A stretch of 64,000 nt of DNA from Actinostola sp. cb2023 (taxonomy: Eukaryota; Cnidaria; Anthozoa; Actiniaria; Actinostolidae). Numbering within the stretch: the stretch's first letter is position 1; every line of letters starts with the position of its first letter. The position numbers were made by a program, and so were the translations under genes. The notes beneath the pieces were generated by a model, which worked only from the letters and a program-made list of their open reading frames with translations, searched no databases and was not told the origin of the DNA. Positions 22,101-32,639 of the stretch are shown piece after piece. Location: NCBI GenBank assembly GCA_033675265.1, contig JAUJYZ010001489.1:20001-84000 (forward strand). Direction: 5' to 3'.

Positions 22101-23840
22101 TTGTTAGTCTTACAGGTGGGGCAAACATTGAACAAAAGAAGTAGCTTGGATAGAAACACTATAAATTTTGGTTGGTGTCTGAGACTTCCACTGTCACAAC
22201 TAGTCCTGGACAAAAATAAAAGTAGGAAAAAAGATTATTTAATAATAATTTATTTATCATATGATTTTTGATGTATATTTTCATGTCATCCATTGGAACC
22301 CAGCTGTATATCCAGTCACTCATTTCTTACTCCCAGGAAAATATCCCATTGGAAAGAAGTACATTGTATGTCAGCACTAAATAAAATTAATGTTCCAGAA
22401 GTCATATAAACTCTAGAGATACTTTTGTTCGAGACTTTCCCATATAAAATAATTTACTCTGTCTCATCTTTCACAGTTTCAGTTTCATCTGTCTCAGGTT
22501 CAGTCTCTGTGTCGGTGTCAGAGAACATATTGTATTCAGGGGAGGACATGTAAGAGACAAGTGGCTCCTCTTCTACCATTGTCTCTTCGTCACTTTCATC
22601 CTTACTTGGTATCCTGATTAAGTTCTCCTCTAAAAAATCATTCTAATTGTTACTTTCAAACAATGGTAGGATTGATTGGTAGGAATGGTAGGAACTGGTT
22701 TGGGCTGTGTTGGTGTGTGATAAAGAAACAATGGTGTAAAATGTGAATTAATAATCAACTTCCAAACAATTAGCAATTATTATATACTGTATATATTATT
22801 GGATGAGGTTGAGCAAAATATTATGACAAATCACGATATTTTGTTTTATCATTCACATTATTTTCTCTCGCCTAAGCAACCGAGCAGAACAAAAGCATTA
22901 TTCGTAGGAAGTTTCTCTACAGTGAAGTAGCGATATTGATAATGCTTATTATGCATGGTTCAATTATTTTTCAAACCTTTTTCTTCTGGACATTTCTTCT
23001 GTTCCTCTTTTGCATTTAAAATCTTTCTCATATCAATCATTTTATTGTGAAGCTGTCGGTTCAAACTTTCCAACTTTTTGCAGCCAAGGCACTCTGGTGT
23101 TTGACTATAGGCATCTTGGAACTAAAAAATAATAATCCCGTTTTTATATGCATCCAAAGAATAAATAAAAATAACTGTAATAGTAGTGAGTAGTGTTCAA
23201 TAGACATTATAAACTTACGGGTAACAGTTCAACAGGATCTTGCTCTCCTACAACAACATCAACAGTGTCGCATGCTTCGTCTTCGACCTCAGCGCTAGTC
23301 GATGGTGTAGGCTCACTGACGGTTTCAGCAACGACGCTGTCTTCTTTTAACAAATCCCTTAAAGTCTACAAGAAATTAAATGTTTGGTATTAGTAAATAC
23401 ACCATGTCTTATATAAGCTTAGTGAAGTAGCTTTTACTTACATGACGGTGTTCTCTCTTTCCTTTTGAGTTCGAAGTTGAACTTGTGGCTGTGCTACTGG
23501 CACTGCGATCGGCACTGCTACGACTGCTACATGTACTACACTTGGTGGCTTGTTTCTTTATTGTAGCTTGAATTGAAGGAACCGCATCTTTTTTTAATGA
23601 TTTTCGACTAGAAAAAAATCCAGTTTCGAAGTCATCGGGTTTGAAATGCTTCGAACACAGCCGCGAGTTTGTTGTTGGGCTCCATTTTGAACGTTTGGTC
23701 AGAACGAAGTTGACCCAAAGTCTCCTTCTCTTCCTCTCTAAAGGAAGATTTTCGTCATCGATTGGAAATTTATGCAAAGAGATGTTGTTCTTTGCATCAG
23801 GGACGTTCGTACAGCCAGCGGCTACGCAATAATACGGCAT
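19199..23840 (-). CDS. Kolobok-like THAP transposase of element B (about 12 exons)
   Basis: Exon 1 (23,840-23,442) encodes a THAP zinc domain: MPYYCVAAGCTN, LHKFP, NSRLCSKHFKPDDFE, AVPSIQ. Following exons (near 23,366-23,217; 23,119-22,978; 22,632-22,450) are acidic/polar linkers. Exon 5 (near 22,205-21,848) has CPTCKTNNPF and SQPNMTGTKMPAMNF. Exon 6 (ending near 21,480) has AGDGRHDSMGHSAKYCAYT, the first catalytic-type block. Exon 7 (near 21,130-20,900) has TDRHSSIIKHMRE and FDLWHLKKS. Exons 8-10 carry WSATSTLSGDG, EGFHSVVNQYAPK and HILAATHFNHN. The last exon (near 19,345-19,199) ends in a zinc knuckle, CRICKNPMKGHKNIKDC. Frame trouble is seen after exon 7 and at the end of exon 9, and the exon 4/5 junction is unresolved. 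THAP binds the ends and the DDE-type core cuts at TTAA. Confidence 0.75.
19697..19769. repeat. 73-bp hairpin in an intron of the B transposase
   Basis: AAATTATCAA...GGTCTGTGTTA pairs with TAACACAGACC...TTGATAATTT. No gene content. Confidence 0.55.
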
Positions 23841-24132
23841 TCTCGCCTCAAAATGCTCAATAAACAACAGTACAGTACTTCTGATTCACTCTCTATACAG
23901 CATACAGTAAATTACGACTCACTCCTCTTACGTCACAGACCAGACCTCTTGGTGATTGACCATACTCGGTTTAAAAGCACAGGGATCCCAAATTAGACAG
24001 TTTTCTGTCTTTGAAGCCTTATAAAAAATACAAGAACGCGCCAAAATCCACTTCTGTTTCGAAATTCTTAGTCCATATAAGTTATATTTTTATTCTAAAA
24101 AATAAAAAAAATATGGGTGATAGGCACTTTAA

Positions 24133-26039
24133 AGAAGCGTATTCCGTGCATGACAGTGATCGAGTAGGTATCCACAAAGAGGCGTCACCAAAGAGACTTG
24201 CACGAGATGAAGACGACGTACAGAAGCTTGTCAACTGCTTTACCTTTGGAATGATGACCAGCCCTTTCACCCATGATTCAGACTCTCTTGTGAATTTTGC
24301 GACGGGGGTTGTTTTGCCTACCGAAGTAGCAAACAGTCTTGTCAATAGTACCGAGAAGGGCCATGAGCAGATGTCTACGTTCATAGAGAAACGACTCGAC
24401 TCCAATGATGTCAACTTCTGGGACCCCATTTCCAATCTGAAGATAAAGACCTTCGACACTGTGAGCAAGAGGATCCAGGTGAAGGCAACTAATGAGAAAC
24501 TCGTAACAGTTGGAGCTGATAGAGATTTGTTCGGACGACTTCTAATTGCTGCTAATGTCCGGCAGATCAATCTGAAGGAGGTCCTTGGTTACGAGCTGTC
24601 ATCAATACCATACGCCCTTGCACATCAAGATGGTAGCTTGAGAAAGACAAACAAGAGTGCTTTAGCTGCCATTATGGAGACCAACATTAACGTCTGCCCC
24701 GTGCTCTCAATCTCTACACGAGATACTATTCATCTCATGGATGCCATGGCACTAGTGCAAGCGGTCAAGTCTGGTGGAAGCAACACATTTGGAGCTCTAG
24801 TACAGAAGTACTACTCGATAATTGTAGCCCCGCTGCAAGTTGCAAGCTGCAATGAAGTTCACCTTGTCTTTGACCAGTACTGGGACGTGTCTATTAAAGC
24901 AGGAGAACGTTCCAGGAGGGGTTCGACAGCTACTGGATTAGAAGTCCAGATCAGTGGACCGGCCATCCCAGTACCCAAACAGTGGGGAAAGTTCATGTCC
25001 AATCAGCGGAACAAGATCAATCTTTGTGACTTTCTGACTAGTTCACTCTGTGAGCTGCAACAACAACATCTACCAGCAAACAAGAAACTGGTAATCGGTG
25101 GAGGACATAAGGATAGAATTCGTGCTGTGTGTCACAAATGGCCGCTGTGAGGATGTAATGACACTGAAGTCGGACCATGAGGAAGCGGACACCCGATTAT
25201 TTCTCCACGTCAAACATGCTGCCGATGACCATCCGAGCTGTAGAATCGTGATTCAATCCCCAGACACCGATGTTTTTCTGCTGGGTGTAACGCACTTTGT
25301 CAGCCTTGGTTGTGAAGAACTGTGGCTCAAAACTGGTGTCAAGGATCGACTTCGCTTTATCCCCTTGCACGATGTGGCTCGCACATTAGGAGACAGAATG
25401 TGCAAAGCGCTACCAGCATTCCATGCGATATCTGGATGCGATTCCACCAGCGCTCTTTCCGGAATCGGTAAGAAGAAAGCGTGGGGTGCACTCAAGAGCA
25501 GCGAAGTACACCAAGAAAGCCTTGGCCTTGTAGGAACTGGTGGAAGTCTTTGCGAGGTCACCATGAAAAAATGTGAAGCATATGTTTGTAATCTCTATCC
25601 TTGCAATAGAAGAGCAACTACAGCTGACGAACTTAGGTATCTTCTGTTCTGTCAGAAGAAGCAGAAGAATGAGATGCTCCCATGCACCTACCTCGGACAG
25701 TTTGCATCATCACTTGAAACGGGCAAATTATCAAGCTATGGTGTGGAAGCGCTCTCTAGAAGCAATACAGGAACTTCCATCACCAGAAGACAACGGTTGG
25801 GAACGAGCAGGCAACAACGAGCTGAAGGCAGTGCTTATGACGAAGGATCCCGCGCCAAGCAGCTTGTTAAAGTTGACAATATGTAACTGCAGATCTGGTT
25901 GTCAGAGAAATTGCTCTTGTAGCAATAACGGACTGTCTTGTTCTGAGTCTTGTTTCTGTATGGCTGATTCGGACTGCAGAAATCCACATGCTGTACGACT
26001 GGACGACTCCTCAGAGTCAAACGATTCTGATTCAGACTG
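24133..26039 (+). pseudogene. element A FEN1/XPG-like nuclease with CXC tail, C-terminal half
   Basis: Continues the frame cut at 4,720. Blocks in order: SPKRLARDEDDVQKLVNCF, SALAAIMETN, LVFDQYWDVSIKAGERSRR, SDHEEADTRLFLHVKHA, QSPDTDVFLLG, AFHAISGCDSTSALSGIGKKKAW, TTADELRYLLFCQKK, then a cysteine-rich CNCRSGCQRNCSCSNNG with further Cys pairs. The FDxY...ERxRR, EADxR, DTDV and GCD...GIGKKKA blocks follow the order of the FEN1/XPG (PIN-like) nuclease core including the helix-hairpin-helix turn. The tail looks like a tesmin/CXC DNA-binding domain. Two frame shifts (near 25,100 and 25,690) add to the lesions of the first half, so it is a pseudogene. Nuclease assignment is my inference from motif order. 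Confidence 0.65.
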
Positions 26040-26675
26040 AACATTGCATCTATCTTTTTCAACTCAACGTTCTTTACATGAATTGCGTTAATTTACGCCA
26101 TGTTTCGCCTTTTTATCATTTTTTTCCAATTTTGAGCTGACGCGGGCTTCCTGTGCTTACTGTTTTATTTCCTGTGGTAAACGCTCGAAAATGCCGAATT
26201 TCGCCGTTTTCTACTGGCCGGATTATAGGGGTTTTTCAGCATGTTAGTGCGTGGACAATATGTGATGCATGGCGCCGGTGAGAAATCGTATTTTACAAGT
26301 AATTTGCACTTGGCCCCTCAAAATACATCAATTAACTAGTCCAAATTTGGCGTTTTTAGTCACGTGATCTATATTTAACACTGAACATTGCATCTATTTC
26401 ATCTCGACGTTGATGTTTCGCCTCGGTGGTTTTTAAGCAGTTTTATTGAGAAGAAATCAAGTAAGATGCAAAACAACGTAGTCAGCCTCGTTTTCATGTC
26501 GGATCGCTAGTTACGCAACAAAATACGTCCATAACTCGGGACTGATACCACAATTCAACTTTACGAACTACCTAGCGTTGTTCAGCAGATGTTGTTCTAT
26601 CAAAATCAGCTCTCAAACCTTTTTTGTGGTGTGGGTTGAGCGAAACTCCAATTTTCCGGTCTCTGCTCCCCGACT
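26038..26675 (-). repeat. right terminal inverted repeat of element A
   Basis: The inverse of 3,087-3,720. It starts within the stop codon of the nuclease pseudogene, so the coding region ends directly at the TIR. Confidence 0.8.
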
Positions 26676-26679
26676 TTAA

Positions 26680-28105
26680 ACTGGAAAACGTCATTTTCCA
26701 CGCACCATTACACACCGAGGGCTCTTTCTAATGGTAGGGTACTGTACTGTAAATCGATATATTTAAGTCCCTTCGCTCGATCTTCTATAGGAATCGACTC
26801 TATGACTTTCTTCGAGTTTGAGATAAACTTGTGGAGTCTCATTCCACCACGTGCACACACGAGTTGACTTTGTTGAACCATTGTAATAACGTCTTCTTCT
26901 GTTGGTAGGGACTTGAGCCCATCATCTACATAAAAGTCATTTCGTATGAACTCTGCCACTTTAGTGCCAAATTCTTCTTCGCAATCATTTGCAGTCTTCT
27001 TAAGTCCATAGTTAGAACAACCTGGAGATGACACCAAAAAGGTGGACAGTCATTCGGTAGTCTTCAGGATCTCTACTTGTGTCGCCGTTTTCCCACGACA
27101 GGAATCTCAGAAAATCTCGATATTCTTTGTGAACTTTGAACTGGTGAAACATTCCTTCTATATCACACATAAAAGCAAACGATTCTTGTCTGAAGCGAAG
27201 AAGGACACCCACAATCGAATTGGTAAGGTCAGGACCAGAGAGCAGATGTTCGTTCAAGGATTCTCCCTTGTACTTGGCGCTACAATCATACACAATTCTA
27301 AGCTTGTCAGGTTTCTTTGGGTGAAACACGCCATGATGTAGTATGTACCAAGTTCTTCCATTATCTCCAGCAATTTCGGAATGTTGTACTTTCTCAGCGT
27401 AGCCTCTCTGCATGACGTAGTTCATGGCTGCAGTGTACTTCTTTTGATATAATTCATTACTGTTCATCCGTATTTGTTACTTCTTTAAGCGATGACGAGC
27501 CAATGCTTTGTTGTTTGGTAAATAGGGAACTTCCTCACGGAATGGCAGAGGCATCTCATAATGACCGTCAGGTCTTTGATTGATTCCACGTTCCATTATC
27601 TGTAGAAATTTTCTTTCCTCTTGAGACAATACCTCTTCATCTGTACTTACTTCTGAAAAGTCCAATTCAAACATTTTCTTTACAAGAACAGGGTTGATAA
27701 CTTCTTCTTTTACTTGAAAGGCTGGGTCGATGACTTCTGCTACTATGACAAGTGTTCTTAACCAATAGGCTATCTGTACTTTGTTCTTCATAGACTATGA
27801 CTTTATGAGAGACACCAATACAATCTTCCTCGACGTCGTCGGTGTTGCAATACAGACTTGCCCACTATCCCCCATCCGAGATCTGTCTTGAGAGCATAGG
27901 GTTTGTCATTACCACCAGAAATAACTTGACGAGGTATGAGGGCACGAGTACAATCCAATCCAATCAGAATTCCAACATCTACATTAGCTCTATAGGGCAT
28001 AAATTGATCAGCTATACGTTCGGTATGAGGCCACTGCCGAGCAGATTCTGGTCTTGGAATTTGGTCTCTGTTGGCTGGAATAATATTACGAGAGAATAAA
28101 AAAAA
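26680..28105 (-). pseudogene. BEL/Pao retrotransposon pol fragment, upstream part (protease/RT)
   Basis: Reading leftwards from 28,105: PANRDQIPRPESARQW, the aspartic-protease-region block VDVGILIGLDCTRAL and TDLGWGIVG; then DGHYEMPLPF; then RT with HGVFHPKKPDKLRIVYDCS, DIEGMFHQFKVH and the catalytic FYVDDGLKSLP; and finally STLPLERALGV before the TTAA of element A. At least four frame changes and one stop (after ALGV) mark it as dead. The gag part is absent: at about 28,105 the sequence changes abruptly to the THAP gene. No LTR is recognised. Confidence 0.8.
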
Positions 28106-28124
28106 ACATCTCGAATTATTATTA

Positions 28125-30364
28125 TTAAAAAAAAGAAAATTGTAGTTGGTTCCGTATCATATAAAACGGGTACTCACGTGAATTCGTAATCGTTTTCTTC
28201 AGGTTCATTTTCATCAGCCATGTCATATCGTCGGTGGGAGGACAATCTTCAGGATGTTCGTAATCCTCGAAAAGGTAAGTGTTGTCGTGTGGTTCGTGAT
28301 GAACGGCATCTAAAAGGTTACACGATGTTGCCTTGTCGACCATGATAGAGGACTTAGTGTTTACAGCTGTAGATCAGTAAGGTTATCCACGTGAAATGAC
28401 AACAAACGATTGCATATTAAAACGATATTAAAACTGTGATACGATTGCACCAAGAAAAATGTTCATGCATTCAGGTAACTTATATTTACAAGAAAAAATC
28501 AGTAACGAACCTTTAGTTTTTGTTTCAAGATGTGTTTGGCAACCAATGCTTCGACATTGAATGTCACATTGTACTCCCTGGAAGAAAGATCCCCCCAAAA
28601 ATGTGCATAGAAGTTTATTGAGTAGGCCAGTAAAGCCATCGAGAAACTAATAATTTGCACTGATTAGGGCTCGAAATCATAAATTTACCTTATCGTTAGT
28701 GTTAGTGACCAAGGACGCTTGGCCAAGGAAACTTTCGGCTCGATTTAATTCAGAATGTGATTGTAGCTATGCAATAGAAAATTTCCTATATTAGTGACAG
28801 AGAATACCAGCAAAGTGAATGTTAATAATTTTATTTCAGTTCTGACAAATCTTACATTTGCTTTGCCTTCGTCTTCAATGCCGGTACTCAAGTTATCGGT
28901 GGGCTGACTTCCCACAGTGCAGGTATTTACAAGGGTATTTACAGGATTTAATAAACCATTCAGGACCTGATATATAAATCCACAACGTTTTTAATGTGTG
29001 TTAACAATTCAGTTGCATGATCTTTACGGCGGACAACAATCTGTGTCAAATCACCGGCTGAATGAAATGTAAACATACCCGCCGTCTTTCTCTTTTCGCA
29101 AACGCTGAACGAGCTGGCATTGCAGTAGCCTCCTATGCAGACTTTGTGTAGCGCTTCCGGTTCCCGTCATTCCTCCACTGCGTCTGCTCAGACTCGAACA
29201 ACATTCCTTTCTACATTGTTTTCTATCAACCAATCAAATTGTTTTCCCACGTTTGTACATGTATCGCGTGAATACAGAAAATACGCCAAAGAAAGTCTTA
29301 AATTTGACACTATACTGCAAGAAAGAGGAATCTAAGAAAAATCGTACAAGCCTGAAGGATATTTGGTAGAAGAGTCTGTTGGATATTCCCTCTATATTAG
29401 AAAGACTTGATGGATTAAAAGACCTTGCCGACTACACTTAGAACTTATTTCAGCTTTTAGTAGAGTGGTTCAAGTTTCAAGATGAGTTCTAAACGTGTAG
29501 TTTCCCATGCCAAAATGTTAAGAATATACCTGTCAAACGTCGACAAATTGCATGTCAAAACCATAACATTCACGTCAACTGAACGAAGCCGCCGCCAGCA
29601 AACCTAACGTTTGAAACTAGAATCAACCGTCAAAATAGTTTCAGTACGCTATTACAGTTGATTGCAAATGGTAGTAATGATCCAATGATTCGCTTTATTG
29701 TTATTTACAAGATCAAACATTAAAGGAATAGCCTGAAATATAAGCGATGTTCCCGAATCAGTGGGAAGATTTCTAGAAACGTCTTTCTTTTCTAAAGTTA
29801 TGGCATCTATGGGCTTTTTCTGATGAATATTGAACTCATTGATACGAAAAACTTGGCTTACTTTTCTATAACAGTCATCCATACGCTCACTCCACCATGC
29901 ATCGCCGATTCATTGCCTTGTTCGTGGAAAAGACGGCCAAGGTCAAGGTCGTACCCACAAGCTTTTGTGGGGCTTTCTCTGATTGGTCAAATTAGTACAA
30001 AGGTATGTTGTTCGAGTCTGAGCAGACGTAGTGGAGGAATGACGGGAACCGGAAGCGCTACACAAAGTCTGCATAGGAGGCTAGCTTCACAAGCTAAAAA
30101 CACCCCAGGAACTGCTCCTTTTTTTAGGGTATTTCTTTTGTTAACACCCATTATTTTACTTCGTGTGTCCACTTCGAAGTCTTCCTCAGTAAAGTGCAGT
30201 GAACATATCACACTGTGTTTTGTAGGGCCATCCCAACAAGACCGGTGTCTTTTGACAAAACAAATCCATTTGTTTCTTGTTTCAAGATCTTTTGGAAACG
30301 TGTGTATCGAAATGCTATCACTCCCACTGCTGCTACACCCATATACAACACAGTAATTTGGCAT
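28125..30364 (-). pseudogene. third Kolobok-like THAP gene, N-terminal half (5 exons, truncated)
   Basis: Exon 1 starts at 30,364 with MPNYCVVYGCSSSGSDS, IHTFPKD, NKWICFV, VICSLHFTEEDFE and LKKGAVPGVF, a complete THAP domain. It is split by a 958 bp element (29,126-30,083); across it the reading resumes and ends at a GTATGT donor near 29,085. Exon 2 lies near 28,967-28,855 (NGLLNPVNTLVN), exon 3 near 28,770-28,690 (ELNRAESFLGQ), exon 4 near 28,580-28,512 (GVQCDIQCRSIGCQTH, the 'VQCD...GCQT' signature also seen in element C). Exon 5 near 28,365-28,180 is acidic (YLFEDYEHPEDCPPTDD). The catalytic half is missing because BEL sequence starts at about 28,105. Confidence 0.65.
29126..30083. mobile_element. 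958-bp TIR element inserted in the THAP exon (TA target)
   Basis: Inverted repeats of about 80 bp begin GCCTCCTATGCAGACTTTG and end near GACTCGAACAACAT, with one mismatch between them. Both outer ends abut TA. With one TA kept, the THAP reading frame continues and reaches a splice donor. The interior has no supported gene. The family is not certain; a TA duplication suits Tc1/mariner-type elements. Confidence 0.7.
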
Positions 30365-30439
30365 TTCAGAGCTGAGAAGGAACTAACAAAATGCAAAAGA
30401 CGTACGAACTGCGAACCGAAAAACAACTTATATTTCCCG

Positions 30440-30830
30440 CGAAAATGACTCCCTATCGTGACGTCATTCCGATCAATTTCCGAGTGTAGCCCGAACTTTC
30501 CCGATTGCTCACGGGAACTTTAGGCTAAAATATTTACGCTTTTAAAAAAGCTGTTTTATATGCAGGAACCAATTTAACTGTTTTTGATCTATATGTTACT
30601 AATACATAGGGCGTGGAAGAAGAGCCTCCCTCCCCCCCCCCCCCCCCCCCCCCCATATTTTCGACCTTGCTACATGCCTGCAATTATTACTGAAATCCTA
30701 AACCAGAAGAATAAAAAGCTGCATGTAGTACATGGTAGTACACGACACATCATATATAGTTACCATGTCTTTTTGGTGCCTTTTCGTCTAATTATTTGTG
30801 AACAATAGTCCATGGAAATTGTTGCAAACA
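30440..30830. other. non-coding stretch with poly-C tract (30,632-30,654)
   Basis: No gene is visible. It contains an uninterrupted run of 23 C and AT-rich flanks. The outer end of the third Kolobok-like element should lie near here but I could not identify it. Confidence 0.4.
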
Positions 30831-31040
30831 TTATTTCGAAGTGTTGCGCAGGAAATAATTCTTAGAACACAAACTTCTTGCCTCATCAGAAATCTCTCTG
30901 TGAACAATTTCGTGGATGTGTTTTTTCAAGCACTGATTTTCCATAACGGCGTTGGCAATTGATTTGTAGTTTAATCCCCTTGAAAGAGCTTTTCCCAGTC
31001 GATGTAATTCATAATGGTAATTGAACTGAGTGGAGTGCAA
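30831..31040 (-). pseudogene. orphan exon-like fragment of an uncharacterised TE protein
   Basis: The frame LHRLGKALSRGLNYKSIANA, then EIVHREISDEARSLCSKN and LRNTS, has the rhythm of a conserved helical segment found in many unclassified cnidarian TE proteins (Leu-Gly-Lys start, ...E...LCS...LR). No neighbouring exon could be tied to it. Confidence 0.3.
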
Positions 31041-31316
31041 TTTGGTCTGAAATCAAACGCGCGATTACAAAATATATCATTTTACTGAAATGTGATTTTT
31101 ATTTACAATAAAAATTCAGTTACGTGTTTTTGAGAAAACAAACATCTTACACGTTTTGAACTTATATATAAATGATGAATCACAGTGCATAATACTGTTG
31201 TCATAACAACGTAGAAAGTGTCATGTGACTATAAAGGAAGCCATTTTGTTTTGTTCCTCGTGTTGACGAACATACCTAGTACTAAACAGTTCAAAAGAGG
31301 AAAAACCTCGCAGTTT

Positions 31317-32633
31317 TTAGGTTTCTTTTTCGTCATCTGAGTCGTAAATGACATATTTACGTTTCTTTGGAACTGGAGAATCTCTTTTCTGTGAAGAATG
31401 CACAGTGCCAGTGAACGTGCAGTTGCTGTAGCTTACTTTGCTGTTGGCGCTTGGAACGTTCATTCCAAAACCTGAACATGCCATTGACATCGGCATTTGC
31501 ATTTGAGGCTGTAGTACATTATGGAACATCGGCATACCTGTATAATTGTAGTTGGGCTGGTAGAAAGGTGCTCTTGGCTGGTTTATGGTGCTCATGCTGG
31601 CAATAGAACTTGAAGATGGATTTGAATGACATGCACTGTACTTGTCTTACTGTCAGTTGTGAATCCACTGATAATATGGGACAGATCACTTCTTTGATGT
31701 CCATCTACTTCATCGTAGTCATCTAACATCGTAGTCATCTAACGATGATTATCTGGCGTGTCCTGTTATTTCCTTGATGATATGGCGCGGCTGGCCTGCC
31801 TTTTTCAGTTTCTGCACCAGAGTCTTTCTCGTGCTGTGGTTGGTTATCCGTTTAGTTGTTGTCAAACTGAGTGATGCCATGGATTTCATGATATTTCCTA
31901 TGAAATGTTGTCCCATTCTCATTTTGCCATACCATGTGTGATCGTGTTTAGGACGGTTGATGACGGAAAGGTACAGTGAGCCATTATCTCTCATATTTTC
32001 GGGTCGTTTTGACAACCAGAGCTTGAACAGACGAACTGGATCTCGTGCACCTCCATCTGTACTCCACATCAGCTGGGGAGTTGTTCTTCGAGCAATATGG
32101 ATGTCGCAATGACAGTGCTTTTGCATGCAGCGTTTTTTGAGAATTGTGAAACTTTCTTGACCTTGAAACACTGCACGAGTAGTTCAGCTCTTTCAAGTGA
32201 CGATCGATCGCCGACTGCATTATCTTCAGACACTCTGGCTCATAGTCGTCCCCGTCTTTCTTCTTATCTTCAGCATAGAATCTGCAAAGTATTTTGTCAA
32301 GTTCTGGTGGTTCAATTGTCTCAAGTTTCTCAGTTATATTTCTTGAATTACACCACGTTTGTACTACTTTCATCCACGATTTTGTTGATCGACTGGTGTT
32401 TGCATTTACAGCGAGCGTTTGCAGCTCATTGATGTCTTCATCAGTAAAAACAGGAAACCTTGACTGATCAATGGAGCTGGAGAAACTTGCAGCTGTTTCT
32501 GTGCTTGTTGTTTCTGGTTCAGTACATTTAGTACAAGTTGACACACTTTTGTTGCAAATTCGGTAAATCCAGGCTGATGCTGCTCAGAATTTCATCATCA
32601 TCACAAAACTGCAAGTAACTGAACTCTTCCATA
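31317..32633 (-). pseudogene. Crypton-type tyrosine recombinase (KIAA1958/DUF3504-like), decayed
   Basis: It starts MEEFSYLQFCDDDE at 32,633; after a frame change it reads FPVFTDEDINELQTLAVNAN, STKSWMKVVQTWC, LEPPELDK-like IEPPELDKILCRFYAED and LKIMQSAIDRHLKE (SAM-like N-terminal domain). The middle of the catalytic domain is deleted. It continues with TWYGKMRMGQHF, NHSTRKTLVQKLKKAGQPRH and EITGHAR, and in another frame DDYDEVDGHQRSDLSHIISG, with the H-x-x-R, GH and C-terminal Tyr positions of tyrosine recombinases. It ends in KVSYSNCTFTGTV and PKKRKYVIYDSDDE, the usual tail of this family. Frame changes, a deletion and a 15-bp tandem duplication near 31,730 disable it. Cryptons lack TIRs. 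Confidence 0.75.
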
Positions 32634-32639
32634 GCATTT

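Larger units (their letters stand above)
4725..24128. mobile_element. element B: 19.4 kb Kolobok-like transposon (THAP transposase + P2X7-C-like gene)
   Basis: The ends are AGTGCCTATCACCCAT and its inverse, extending into at least 120 bp of matching inverted repeat. TTAA lies on both sides (4,721-4,724 and 24,129-24,132). Joining the flanks with one TTAA restores an uninterrupted Ala-Leu-Lys-Glu-Ala reading in element A's gene, so the boundaries are exact. It holds two convergent genes: P2X7-C-like (+, 5,007-19,166) and THAP transposase (-, 23,840-19,199). THAP plus TTAA fits the Kolobok superfamily. About 12.2 kb of its length is the nested EnSpm E1. Confidence 0.85.
3087..26675. mobile_element. 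element A: TTAA transposon with ~0.63 kb TIRs and a FEN-like nuclease gene
   Basis: Long inverted repeats at 3,087-3,720 and 26,038-26,675 bound this unit. It is flanked by TTAA (3,083-3,086 and 26,676-26,679) and interrupts the BEL pol frame exactly there. The outer ends read TAGTCGGGGAGCAGAG on the left and AGTCGGGGAGCAGAG on the right (inverted). Without the nested element B it would be about 4.2 kb. Its only visible gene is the nuclease-like pseudogene split between 3,958-4,720 and 24,133-26,039. TTAA duplications are known for piggyBac and Kolobok, but no DDE transposase of either kind is visible here outside B. Confidence 0.8.

Noticed and set aside
24082..24570. Minus-strand 162-codon frame
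   Set aside because: Antisense to the element A nuclease pseudogene; no domain.
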